Shown here: positions 32,960-39,735 of the stretch, piece by piece | How positions within the stretch are numbered: the first letter of the stretch is position 1 | How the letters are laid out: every line of letters begins with the position of its first letter | NCBI RefSeq assembly: GCF_039535785.1 | Contig: NZ_BAAAXV010000004.1 | Coordinates: 1 to 47,728, forward strand | Direction of reading: 5' to 3' | DNA: 47,728 nt | DNA from: Nonomuraea helvata | Lineage (GTDB): Bacteria > Actinomycetota > Actinomycetes > Streptosporangiales > Streptosporangiaceae | Position numbers and translations under genes: made by a program | The notes under the pieces: generated by a model | What the model was told of the DNA's origin: nothing | The model's input: the letters and a program-made list of their open reading frames with translations, nothing else | The model's database searches: none

Positions 32960-33364
32960 ATGGTTCAGGCAAGGTGCGTGCGCGAGGAGACGAGGGTCTT
33001 CTCGGGCGGCGTCTGGGAGGACCGGTACGGCTACGCCAGGGCGGTGGTGGCAGGGCCGAGGGTGGTGGTCTCCGGGTGCACGGCCACGGTCGACGGTGAG
33101 GTACAGCATGAGGGCGACGCCTACCTGCAAGCCATGACGGCCTTCGGCATCGCGCTCGACGCGGTCGAGGCGGCTGGCCTGACCAGGGAGGACGTGGTCA
33201 TGGTGCGCTACTACGTGGTGGATGACAGCCACTACGACGCGGTCGGCGCGGCGCTTTCGGAGGTGCTCGGGCATGTCAGGCCGGCGTGTACGGGCGTCCA
33301 GGTGGCGGGGCTGATCGACAAGCGGATGCTGATCGAGATCGAGATCGAGGCGTTTCAGGCATGA
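32960..33364 (+). CDS. RidA (YjgF/YER057c/UK114) family protein
   Basis: This 134-residue protein starts at ATG 32960 (GGAAGGG at a spacing of 7; GTG 32957 is adjacent). VVVSGCTATVDGE, DAYLQAMTAFGIALDAVEAAGLTREDVVMVRYYVVD and HVRPACTGVQVAGLIDKRMLIEIEIEAF follow the RidA fold, with the arginine of the VRPA motif and the glutamate of the last strand in place. RidA proteins hydrolyse reactive enamine/imine intermediates; relatives occur in biosynthetic clusters. Immediately after its stop lies a truncated fkbM tail. Confidence 0.85.
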   Translation: MVQARCVREETRVFSGGVWEDRYGYARAVVAGPRVVVSGCTATVDGEVQHEGDAYLQAMTAFGIALDAVEAAGLTREDVVMVRYYVVDDSHYDAVGAALSEVLGHVRPACTGVQVAGLIDKRMLIEIEIEAFQA

Positions 33365-33368
33365 CAGA

Positions 33369-33560
33369 CACAGCATCGACGACATCCTTCAGCCCTTGCT
33401 CGCACACGGTTTCCACCTCTACCGCCTGCCGAACGACTACACCGCCTCCAGCTACCCCGCCGCCCTGCACAGACCGGTTATGCCCGCACGCTGGCGCCAG
33501 CCGATCACGGAGATGAGCGATCTGGTCTTCTCCCGCATGGACGCCGACACACTGACCTAG
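33369..33560 (+). pseudogene. Truncated second fkbM (C-terminal 63 codons)
   Basis: The frame HSIDDILQPLLAHGFHLYRL continues to the stop TAG at 33558-33560. It matches residues 240-302 of the FkbM enzyme at 31778; by hand alignment about 53 of 63 residues are identical and the lengths are equal. No start or ribosome-binding site. It begins 4 bp after the ridA stop. It is a decayed duplicate, or a scar of ridA insertion into a tandem fkbM copy. Confidence 0.85.
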
Positions 33561-33564
33561 CAAT

Positions 33565-34347
33565 CTACGTACGGCGTCGGCGGTCTTGGGTGGGATCGAG
33601 CGCGACCCCGAACCCCTTGCGGCTGTTGAGCACCTCGACCACGTCACCGGTGCGGTAGTAACGGCGCGCTCCCCGATCCTCGTGGGCGGCGCGTTCGTCG
33701 ATCGCCGCGCGGTACTGCGTGACGCTCTTGCCGTCGACGCCCAACAGCTTGGCGATCGCGCCGAGGGTGCGCATTGCGTCGGGGTCGCCGGGCACCTGGT
33801 AGCGGGCGGGCGCGTGCGCCGCCTCCCACTCGGTCAGGAAGGTGTCGAGCTCGCTCTCCTCGTACTCCTCGTACGGCGTGCCCTTCCCCGTGCGCGGTCT
33901 GGTGCCCTTCGGCGCGGGGAACCCGGGCGCGGCCGCGAGGTGGTTGCGGACCGCCGTCTCTGCGCGGCCGACCTTCGCCGCCCACTCCCCCAACGTCACC
34001 AACGCCATGGGGCCCATTGTCCCGGAGCCGGCGGCCGCGCTGTACGGCGCGGGCTCGGCGAGCACGTCGAGCCAGATGTCCCCGTGGCACTCCTCCCCCG
34101 GGCGGCACCAGCACGCCAGGTCGAGCCCGGCGAGCTCGCGCCGGGCCTGCTCGACCAACTCGGGGTGCTCGGCCAGATGGCACCGGAAGAGCCGCAACGC
34201 CTCGGCGCGGCCGTGCTGCTTCACGGCGAACGGGTTGCGGAACGGGCTGCCCTTCAGCCCCGGGCAGGCCCGGCCGATGTAGGCCGCGCCTGCGGGAACG
34301 CGGCCGTGGTAGAGGTCTCCCTCGACCCGCACGCGGCGGGGCCTCAC
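33565..34347 (-). CDS. DUF4326 domain protein with C-terminal HTH-like part
   Basis: This 260-residue protein starts at GTG 34347, overlapping the PAPS-reductase-like stop (GTGA), with GAGGAG 8 nt upstream. The N-terminal ~95 residues are DUF4326: VEGDLYHGRVPAGAAYIGR, GSPFRNPF, LDLACWCRPGEECHGDIWLD (Cys/His cluster). The C-terminal part (about 115-255) has two HTH-like helical blocks (TLGEWAAKVGRAETAVRNHL and TLGAIAKLLGVDGKSVTQYRAAID). DUF4326 proteins are found on phages and plasmids; function is unknown. Coupling to a PP-loop protein hints at nucleotide or DNA modification. Confidence 0.75.
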   Translation of the reverse strand: MRPRRVRVEGDLYHGRVPAGAAYIGRACPGLKGSPFRNPFAVKQHGRAEALRLFRCHLAEHPELVEQARRELAGLDLACWCRPGEECHGDIWLDVLAEPAPYSAAAGSGTMGPMALVTLGEWAAKVGRAETAVRNHLAAAPGFPAPKGTRPRTGKGTPYEEYEESELDTFLTEWEAAHAPARYQVPGDPDAMRTLGAIAKLLGVDGKSVTQYRAAIDERAAHEDRGARRYYRTGDVVEVLNSRKGFGVALDPTQDRRRRT

Positions 34348-35285
34348 GCTGCCCACTCCTCAACGGTACGCACCGGGCGCCGCGTGGCGGCCTCGGCGAT
34401 GATCTCGGCCATTGACAGGTCCTGGCGGAACCGGTGACCGGTCGCGGCCTCGGCCTCCGCGTAGAGCGCCGCCAACTCCGGTTGGAGCTGCGCGGCCAGG
34501 ATCAGCGCTGACCGCGAGGCCAGGACGCAGAAAACGCAGCTCAGGCGGGGCATTCCCAGGAGGTACGCCATGTGCGGCCTGGTGCCCGCCTGCCCGATGC
34601 GTTCCCAGACCTGCGCGGTGGTCCAGCCGTGGATCGGGAGCCAGGTGTCGACGTGCCGCAGGGAGTTGGACGCCCCGTGGCCGGTCTTGAGGCGCTTGGG
34701 CACCTTGCCGCCTGCGGCAAGGATGGCGGCGGCCGCCACTGTCCGGGTCCGGCACTGCTCACAGGAACAGGTCTTGCTCCCGTCGTGCGAGAAGGCGAGC
34801 AGGCGACGGCGGGCGGGCGACTCCTGGGCCCGCATGCCCATCACGTTCAGCAGCCGCACGCGGCCGCTGATCCCCTCCTCTCGGACCTCGCGCACCAGAC
34901 GAGTCATCAGGGTACGGACGGGCCCGCGCTTGAAGTCGCTGGTGCACCAACGGTTCTGCGAATCGGGGAACATTCCGCGTTCCTTGATCCGCTCCAAGAG
35001 GTTGCTGCCGTTGCGCCGCACGACCTCGAACCGCAGGTTGTAGTGAGCCGCGTGCTCGGCGGCCAGCTCGCGCACGCCCGGCCACTCCATCGGGCCGAGG
35101 TCGGCATGCACGGCCACGAGGCGGTCAGCGACGGCGGCCGCCTTCGCCGCCTTCACCACGGCGTCGAGCGCGGCTTGAGAGTCCTTTCCGGCCGAAATGT
35201 TGATCAGAATGCGGTGATAGCTCGCCAGGTCCGGCGGTGCGTCCAAGAGGTCGAGTTCGGGCAGGTCGAGCGTGAGCTGATCCAT
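34344..35285 (-). CDS. PAPS-reductase-like PP-loop protein
   Basis: This 313-residue protein starts at ATG 35285, which follows leader element copy 3. INISAGKDSQAAL (about 28-40) is the PP-loop nucleotide-binding motif; NRWCTSDFKRGPV, KTCSCEQC and SCVFCVLAS add the cysteines seen in the phage/plasmid PAPS-reductase/DndC-like group. These proteins activate a substrate by adenylation, and some act in sulfur transfer to DNA or tRNA. No DndA/B/D partner genes are present here, so classical phosphorothioation is not supported. It is coupled to the DUF4326 gene. Confidence 0.8.
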   Translation of the reverse strand: MDQLTLDLPELDLLDAPPDLASYHRILINISAGKDSQAALDAVVKAAKAAAVADRLVAVHADLGPMEWPGVRELAAEHAAHYNLRFEVVRRNGSNLLERIKERGMFPDSQNRWCTSDFKRGPVRTLMTRLVREVREEGISGRVRLLNVMGMRAQESPARRRLLAFSHDGSKTCSCEQCRTRTVAAAAILAAGGKVPKRLKTGHGASNSLRHVDTWLPIHGWTTAQVWERIGQAGTRPHMAYLLGMPRLSCVFCVLASRSALILAAQLQPELAALYAEAEAATGHRFRQDLSMAEIIAEAATRRPVRTVEEWAA

Positions 35286-35297
35286 GATGGGGCCTCG

Positions 35298-35328
35298 TTC
35301 GCGGGTGGTCTCGGCTGTCCGGGCCGAG
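35298..35328 (-). promoter_or_regulatory. CGGACA-loop leader element, copy 3
   Basis: On the reverse strand CTCGGC-CCGGACA-GCCGAG (6-bp stem) is followed directly by ACCACCCGCGAA and the start of the PP-loop gene. The stem sequence differs from other copies at several positions while pairing is kept. Confidence 0.8.
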
Positions 35329-35376
35329 GCGGTTACTCGAGTACGTGGGTACGGCGGGAGAGGGCCGCGTCCACGG

Positions 35377-35405
35377 CGGCGGCGGGGCTCGATGCCCCGC
35401 CGCCG
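35377..35405 (-). terminator. Terminator of the 35609 gene
   Basis: CGGCGGCGGGGC (35377-35388) and GCCCCGCCGCCG (35394-35405) form a perfect 12-bp stem with a 5-nt loop, about 45 nt past the stop at 35451. Confidence 0.7.
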
Positions 35406-35450
35406 TCGCGCAGGCGCCGCGGCGGCGCCGGCGGGCTCGCCCGCGGGGGC

Positions 35451-35609
35451 TTAGAAGGGGTTGGCTTCCGCGATTTCCTCGCGGGAGGCGTTGCGAAGGG
35501 CCGCGTCCAGCACGGCGCGGGCTCGTGCCGCCGCCTTCGGGTCGCTGGTCGGGGCGTCGCGCTCCTGCTCGGCTTTCCGGATCTTCTCTACCTGAGACTT
35601 GCGCAGCAT
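35451..35609 (-). CDS. Small helical protein (52 residues)
   Basis: The product begins MLRKSQVEKIRKAEQERDAP and ends ASREEIAEANPF; basic and helical. The start is ATG 35609, about 9 nt after AAAGGA. It is too short for family assignment. It has a full-length leader element (copy 4) with promoter block, so it is expressed under the same control as the methyltransferase gene. Confidence 0.7.
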   Translation of the reverse strand: MLRKSQVEKIRKAEQERDAPTSDPKAAARARAVLDAALRNASREEIAEANPF

Positions 35610-35630
35610 CTCCGTGGTGTCCTTTCGATC

Positions 35631-35696
35631 TTTGCGGGTGGTGCGGGGGCGGGTGTCCGACCCAACCCCTTTCTATTCAACAGTCTACCCGATTTA
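35631..35696 (-). promoter_or_regulatory. CGGACA-loop leader element with promoter block, copy 4
   Basis: On the reverse strand a conserved block TTAAATCGGGTAGACTGTTG is followed by AATAGAAA and then the hairpin GGGGUUGGG-UCGGACA-CCCGCCCC and ACCACCCGCAAA. TAGACT (35687-35682) fits a -10 box, putting the hairpin at the very 5' end of the mRNA. Confidence 0.75.
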
Positions 35697-35741
35697 ATGG
35701 TGATGCAAACCGAGAACTAGGGCGTGAGCTGGGGATTTCTT

Positions 35742-35957
35742 CTAGGCCCGGTGCCTCCCATCGTTGAGCTCTTGGATCACAGAACGTCGGGGGAGTGTCG
35801 TGACGATCAACGTGGCGACGGTCTGGCCGGTCGATGAGTCCACGATCGTCCACTCGCCGATCGTCGTCTCGGCCAGGCGGTCGAGGGCCGTCTCAGCGTC
35901 GGCGAATGTCCCGGCCTTGGCCACCGCCGTTCCTTCCTTGGCGCGGATCTCGAACAT
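35742..35957 (-). CDS. Small hypothetical protein (71 residues)
   Basis: ATG 35957 has GAAGGAGAG upstream. It starts MFEIRAKEGTAVAKAGTFAD and continues ETALDRLAETTIGEWTIVDSSTGQTVATLIV: two to three strands around a helix, like a small single-domain binding protein. Its leader has a CCACCC..CGAAGG stretch but no CGGACA hairpin. The function is unknown. Confidence 0.65.
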   Translation of the reverse strand: MFEIRAKEGTAVAKAGTFADAETALDRLAETTIGEWTIVDSSTGQTVATLIVTTLPRRSVIQELNDGRHRA

Positions 35958-36045
35958 CTCGTCTCTCCTTCGAAAGGGTGGAGCCTTGGCCGTCATGATG
36001 CTTGGTTGCGGCGCTGGAGCGCTCACCGAATGGCGTTCTGTGGAT

Positions 36046-36078
36046 ACGGGCCGGGGCTGCCTGTGCGCCCCGGCCCGT
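36046..36078 (-). terminator. Terminator of the 36565 gene
   Basis: ACGGGCCGGGGC (36046-36057) and GCCCCGGCCCGT (36067-36078) form a perfect 12-bp stem directly past the stop at 36086. Confidence 0.75.
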
Positions 36079-36085
36079 CCGCCCC

Positions 36086-36565
36086 TCATCGCTGATACTT
36101 GCCGGGCCACACGGTCTCGACGGCGGCGGCTGCCGCCTGCCACATCTGCACTTGGACGTCGAATGCTGCCCGGTCGTCGCAGATGACCGTCACGCCCCCG
36201 ACTTGCACGGCCAGCTCGCCGCATCGGCTGGTGGAATAAGGGTGCGCGCGTCCGTAGGTCTCGGTGGCGTTCTGCAGGCCGGTCAGACAAACCGAGGTGT
36301 GCGAGGTGATCCGGCGGAGCACTCGATACTGCTCGGCGCGCCGCCCGTTAAAGATCGTCTCGGCCTGCCTTGTGGCGGCGCGCCAGATGCCCGCCATGCT
36401 CAGCGCGGCGTGCGCGTCCTGCACGATCACCAGCAGACCGGGCATCAGGACGTGGATGCGGCCGTCCTGCGGCTCCGGGAGGACCTTGGTCTCGTACTCG
36501 CCAGCGAGGCGGATCGTCACGGTGGTGAGGTAGTGCAGGTACTCGAAGGGCGATCGTGCCGACAT
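36086..36565 (-). CDS. Hypothetical protein (159 residues)
   Basis: The start is ATG 36565. The soluble alpha/beta protein has YLHYLTTVTIRLAGEYETKVLPEPQDGRIHVLMPGLLVIVQDAHAAL and a second similar block (CGELAVQVGGVTVICDDRAAFDVQVQMWQAAAAAVETVWPG), suggesting an internal duplication of an about 60-residue unit. It is not recognised. It is transcribed under leader element copy 5 and has its own terminator, so it is a one-gene unit. Confidence 0.65.
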   Translation of the reverse strand: MSARSPFEYLHYLTTVTIRLAGEYETKVLPEPQDGRIHVLMPGLLVIVQDAHAALSMAGIWRAATRQAETIFNGRRAEQYRVLRRITSHTSVCLTGLQNATETYGRAHPYSTSRCGELAVQVGGVTVICDDRAAFDVQVQMWQAAAAAVETVWPGKYQR

Positions 36566-36583
36566 TCAGGACGCTCCCTAGCT

Positions 36584-36650
36584 TTCGCGGGTGGTGGTAC
36601 GGGGTGGGTGTCCGGCCCAACCCCTTTCTATTCAACAGTCTACCCGATTA
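36584..36650 (-). promoter_or_regulatory. CGGACA-loop leader element with promoter block, copy 5
   Basis: On the reverse strand TAATCGGGTAGACTGTTGAA is followed by the hairpin GGGGUUGGG-CCGGACA-CCCACCCC, then ACCACCCGCGAA. Relative to copy 4 a U-G pair has become U-A, a change that keeps pairing. Confidence 0.8.
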
Positions 36651-36739
36651 TGGTCCGGCGAAACTAGGAGCCGTCGGCATGAGCTGGGATTTCTTCGGGG
36701 ATTGCGGACCTCGTTGCTACGCTGGGGCCGTGTCCTACC

Positions 36740-36778
36740 TTCGCGGGTGGACCACTGGCGGCCGGTGTTGTCCGACCG
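36740..36778 (-). promoter_or_regulatory. Degenerate leader element without a downstream gene
   Basis: The reverse strand carries CGGT-CGGACAAC-ACCG followed further on by CCACCCGCGAA, but the stem is short and the spacing abnormal. No gene with a ribosome-binding site follows before the next element. It is likely a decayed copy whose gene was lost. Confidence 0.5.
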
Positions 36779-36828
36779 TCGTCCGGCTGGGCGGCGGGTT
36801 CACTGGCCGCCTTCTTGCGTCACGAGGT

Positions 36829-36860
36829 GCGGGGGCCCGGCGCACGGGCCGGGCCCCCGC
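36829..36860 (-). terminator. Terminator of the cytosine methyltransferase gene
   Basis: GCGGGGGCCCGGC (36829-36841) and GCCGGGCCCCCGC (36848-36860) form a perfect 13-bp stem with a 6-nt loop, 6 nt past the stop at 36867. Confidence 0.8.
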
Positions 36861-36866
36861 GAGGGT

Positions 36867-38639
36867 CTACCTCGGCCAGCGCTCGATGTCCTCGCCGGTG
36901 ATGGCCTCGACCAGCGCCGAGATGATGATTTCGGCTACCGGGGGAGTCACCGCGTTGCCGTACTGCCTGACCCGCTGCCTCTTGTTGCCTACGACCACGT
37001 ACCCGCGTCGGAACGCCATCGCCGCGCCGATCTCGCCCGGTTCGAGCATCCTGAACTCCACGTCGGCGATGTCCAGCTCGGCGACGCCCTGGGCCAGGCC
37101 GTAGCGGTCGCGCGTGGAGAGGGTGCCAATCGGGTCGGTGGTGCGGCGGGCCTGGCCGGTGCCGTAGTAGGGCACGAGCAGGGCGTTCCACACGTCGGCC
37201 GGTACGCCCTGCGGCGGGGTCACGAGGCCGTGATGATTGCCGCTGGCGGTGACGGTGGCCAGGGCGTCGGTGACGGCGCGGGCGTCGCTGCTGCCGCCGC
37301 GCAGCTCGGCGACGAACGGCAGGAACGCGAGCGCGGTCTCCGCGCGGGCGGTCTGGGTTCGCAAGGGCAGGCTCGCGGGCGCGGCCTCCTTGCCGTCGCG
37401 CCCCTCCATCGGGATCATCAGCGGCGGCACGACCAGGGCGTGATTGGAGCCGTCCGCCACCACCGTGGCGAGCGGCTCGTCCAGGCCGATGGTGCGCGGC
37501 CGGTCCGAGCGGAGCAGGGCGAGGAACGGGGCGGGGATGGCCACGCCGTCGTTCTCCCGGGTCGTCCTGGTGGCCATGGGCTCGCTGACCGGGGTGGCCT
37601 CGTCGCGCCAGGTGCCCCCGGCGGGCACCATGAGCGGCGGGCAGGCCAGGGCCTTGGTCGCCGTGGTGGTCTGGGCGGTCAGCGGGGCGTCCACTGGCCA
37701 GGTGCGGACTCCGGGCCTGCGCTCGAAGGTGTGCCCGGCGGCCTCCAGGGTGATCGGGCGGGCGTAGCGCTGGAGACCGGCCTCGATGCGGGCCATGGTC
37801 TTGTCGGCCAGCGGCCGGTCGCGGTCGCCGATGCGCTTCCCGGGGATCGTCCAGTCGATCGCGGCGGCCGCCGGGAGAACGGGCGGCTCCACAACGGAGT
37901 TGCGGCAGGCGATGCGGGGGCACTTGTAGACGTACTGCTGCCGGTAGCGGCCCATGTCGGCCTTGGGGTCCTTGAAGACCTGAACCGCCTGGATCCACTC
38001 CTCGCAGGTCTCGCAGTAGGCCAGCGGTCGCAGCCACTTCGACCAGTCCGGGTCCCGGCCGAGGGCCTTATCCCAGTAAGCCACGTACAGCCGGTCGCGG
38101 CTCTGCGGGGCGGCGGGCGTGCGGGCGGGCTGGGCGTGCATGCTGTTGATGGCGATGACGCGGGTGTGGTAGCCGAGGGCGCGGATCTCGCCGACCCAGC
38201 GGTCCCACTGGTCCCAGGCCCGGACGTCGACGACGTTCTCGACGACTCCGGCGCGCACGCGGCCGCCTCGGGCGATGACGCCCCGCAGGTACATCGGCAC
38301 CTCTTCCATCAGGGCCCGGCTGCGCTCGGCTTCCTCGTCGCGCTCGGGGCCGAAGAGCTCGCACTGCAGGGTGTTGTCAAAGTCGCGCTTCTTGCCCCGG
38401 GCGCTCGACCACTGGGGGCACTCGGGGCTGGCCCAGAACAGATCGGCGACCGGCCAGCGCTCGACCGGGGCGGTGCGGATGTCGCCGAGGTAATGGTCGA
38501 CGTCGGGGAAATTCACGGAGTGGCTCTCGATCGCCTTCTCCCAGTGGTTGGCGGCCCGGGTGACCTGTACGCCGGGTACCGCGTCGGCCCCCTGGCTGCT
38601 GCCTCCTGCGCCGCAGAACCAATCCATCAGGCTGAGCAT
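36867..38639 (-). CDS. C5-cytosine DNA methyltransferase
   Basis: This 590-residue protein starts at ATG 38639 (GAAAGGACACAC upstream). Motif I is DWFCGAGG (6-13), motif IV SPECPQWS with catalytic Cys74, motif VI ENV (134-136), motif VIII QSRDR (179-183), and motif X QYGNAVTPPVAE near the end. The long target-recognition region (about 200-520) contains four cysteines at 209, 212, 240 and 245 that may form a zinc ribbon. No restriction enzyme gene is adjacent, so this is probably an orphan methylase protecting the plasmid or regulating genes. Target site unknown. Confidence 0.9.
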   Translation of the reverse strand: MLSLMDWFCGAGGSSQGADAVPGVQVTRAANHWEKAIESHSVNFPDVDHYLGDIRTAPVERWPVADLFWASPECPQWSSARGKKRDFDNTLQCELFGPERDEEAERSRALMEEVPMYLRGVIARGGRVRAGVVENVVDVRAWDQWDRWVGEIRALGYHTRVIAINSMHAQPARTPAAPQSRDRLYVAYWDKALGRDPDWSKWLRPLAYCETCEEWIQAVQVFKDPKADMGRYRQQYVYKCPRIACRNSVVEPPVLPAAAAIDWTIPGKRIGDRDRPLADKTMARIEAGLQRYARPITLEAAGHTFERRPGVRTWPVDAPLTAQTTTATKALACPPLMVPAGGTWRDEATPVSEPMATRTTRENDGVAIPAPFLALLRSDRPRTIGLDEPLATVVADGSNHALVVPPLMIPMEGRDGKEAAPASLPLRTQTARAETALAFLPFVAELRGGSSDARAVTDALATVTASGNHHGLVTPPQGVPADVWNALLVPYYGTGQARRTTDPIGTLSTRDRYGLAQGVAELDIADVEFRMLEPGEIGAAMAFRRGYVVVGNKRQRVRQYGNAVTPPVAEIIISALVEAITGEDIERWPR

Positions 38640-38656
38640 GTGTGTCCTTTCGATCT

Positions 38657-38720
38657 TTCGCGGGTGGTGCGGGGGCGGGTGTCCGGCCCGCCCCATTCTA
38701 TTCAACAGTCTACCCGATTT
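38657..38720 (-). promoter_or_regulatory. CGGACA-loop leader element with promoter block, copy 6
   Basis: On the reverse strand TTAAATCGGGTAGACTGTTG, then the hairpin GGGGCGGG-CCGGACA-CCCGCCCC (perfect 8-bp stem), then GCACCACCCGCGAA precede the methyltransferase gene. It is the most symmetrical copy. Confidence 0.85.
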
Positions 38721-38762
38721 AAGTGTGAGAGAAACCCCAGAATCGGGGCTCGACCAGGTGTT

Positions 38763-39272
38763 TTACCTTTCGGTCAGGTGCTGGGCCTGGCCGGGGGCGT
38801 GCTCGTCGGACCGGTCGCCCTTGGCCGTGACCAGGGGCCTGAGGGCGCGCATGAGGTCGTCGGCGGTGCTGACCGCGTCGTGGGCCCGCTCCATGAGTTG
38901 CCTGTCGGCGGTGGCCCGGATGTCGTACGGCAGTGACCCGTCAGTGGCTACGCCGTCCATCTTGTCGTAGGCGTCGAGCTGTCCCGCGAGGCGGTCGAGC
39001 GTGTACCGGACGCTGCGGGCTCGGTGGCCTGCGCCGTTGATCTCTTGCATGAGTTCGGCGTCGTCCTCCTCGGCGTAGCGGCTGTACGCCTCAGCCACGG
39101 CCTGTCCGGAGTCGAGGGCGCGCGCGTCGAGGGCGTGGCACAGGTCGCTGATCAGGTCGCGGGCCACTAGCGCGAAGTCTGTGCCGTCCTGGGCACTGGC
39201 CCCGTTGTAGTGGCTGCGGGTGTAGATGGCCACGGCCTCGGCGGCCCGCGTCGCGCGCTCGGCGTTCTCCAT
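38763..39272 (-). CDS. Hypothetical helical protein (169 residues)
   Basis: ATG 39272 has GAGGAGGAA upstream. It is mostly helical and acidic: ATRAAEAVAIYTRSHYNG, FALVARDLISDLCHALDARALDSG, RSVRYTLDRLAGQLDAYDKMDG. It resembles small phage/plasmid proteins of unknown function. It is transcribed under leader element copy 7 and followed by the methyltransferase unit. Confidence 0.7.
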   Translation of the reverse strand: MENAERATRAAEAVAIYTRSHYNGASAQDGTDFALVARDLISDLCHALDARALDSGQAVAEAYSRYAEEDDAELMQEINGAGHRARSVRYTLDRLAGQLDAYDKMDGVATDGSLPYDIRATADRQLMERAHDAVSTADDLMRALRPLVTAKGDRSDEHAPGQAQHLTER

Positions 39273-39286
39273 GGTGTTCCTCCTCG

Positions 39287-39345
39287 TTCGCGGGTTGAGG
39301 CGAGTGTCCGGCCCGCCTCTTTCTATTCAATAGTCTACCCGATTA
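39287..39345 (-). promoter_or_regulatory. CGGACA-loop leader element with promoter block, copy 7
   Basis: On the reverse strand TTTAATCGGGTAGACTATTG, then the hairpin GAGGCGGG-CCGGACA-CUCGCCUC, then AACCCGCGAA. Two stem positions differ from copy 6 with pairing kept (A-U and G-U), direct support for an RNA hairpin. Confidence 0.85.
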
Positions 39346-39424
39346 AAGCTGTGTTACTCCTGAATCATGGCTCTGACCTGGGATTTTGCCTTCCGCGCGG
39401 TGAGAGCGCTCGCGCTCCCACAGA

Positions 39425-39594
39425 GTCCGGGGCCTGAGTGGTCATCCCGTCGCCTGATGCCTTGCACTACCGCAGGTTCTGAGGGGGTGCCAAACCCTTG
39501 CCCGAAGGGTCGGCCGTAGGCCGAGGTTTGGCGGCCCCTCAGGTTCTGTGGTAGCCCCTTGGGGTCAGGTGGCGGGATGACCACGACCCCGGAC
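39425..39594. other. 170-bp imperfect palindrome with inner hairpins
   Basis: Outer arms are GTCCGGGG (39425-39432) / CCCCGGAC (39587-39594) and GTGGTCATCCCG / CGGGATGACCAC. Middle arms pair around CTACC (39467-39471) / GGTAG (39550-39554), and inner arms are GCCAAACC (39489-39496) / GGTTTGGC (39525-39532). The tip holds CCCGAAGGG and TCGGCC-GTA-GGCCGA. No coding sequence fits. It is a candidate oriT, single-strand origin or structured RNA. Confidence 0.65.
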
Positions 39595-39675
39595 GGCACC
39601 ACCTACGGCCTTGCAGGTCCGCCCTTGCCCCGGTTATCTCGGAGCCTGCCTCCCCGGCGAGGGGTGGGGGAGCTG

Positions 39676-39712
39676 GGGGCAACGCCCCCGCATCAGCCCG
39701 TAGGGCTGACTG
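39676..39712. other. Two small tri-loop hairpins
   Basis: GGGGGC-AAC-GCCCCC and TCAGCCC-GTA-GGGCTGA stand side by side, just before the 39736 gene. The style is the same as the hairpins at 14758-14779. Confidence 0.6.
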
Positions 39713-39735
39713 CTTGGACGTTAGGGTGGCCCCTC

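Noticed and set aside
34344..35285. DndC of a phosphorothioation system
   Set aside because: The PP-loop motif fits, but DndA, DndB, DndD and DndE-like genes are absent from the whole plasmid.
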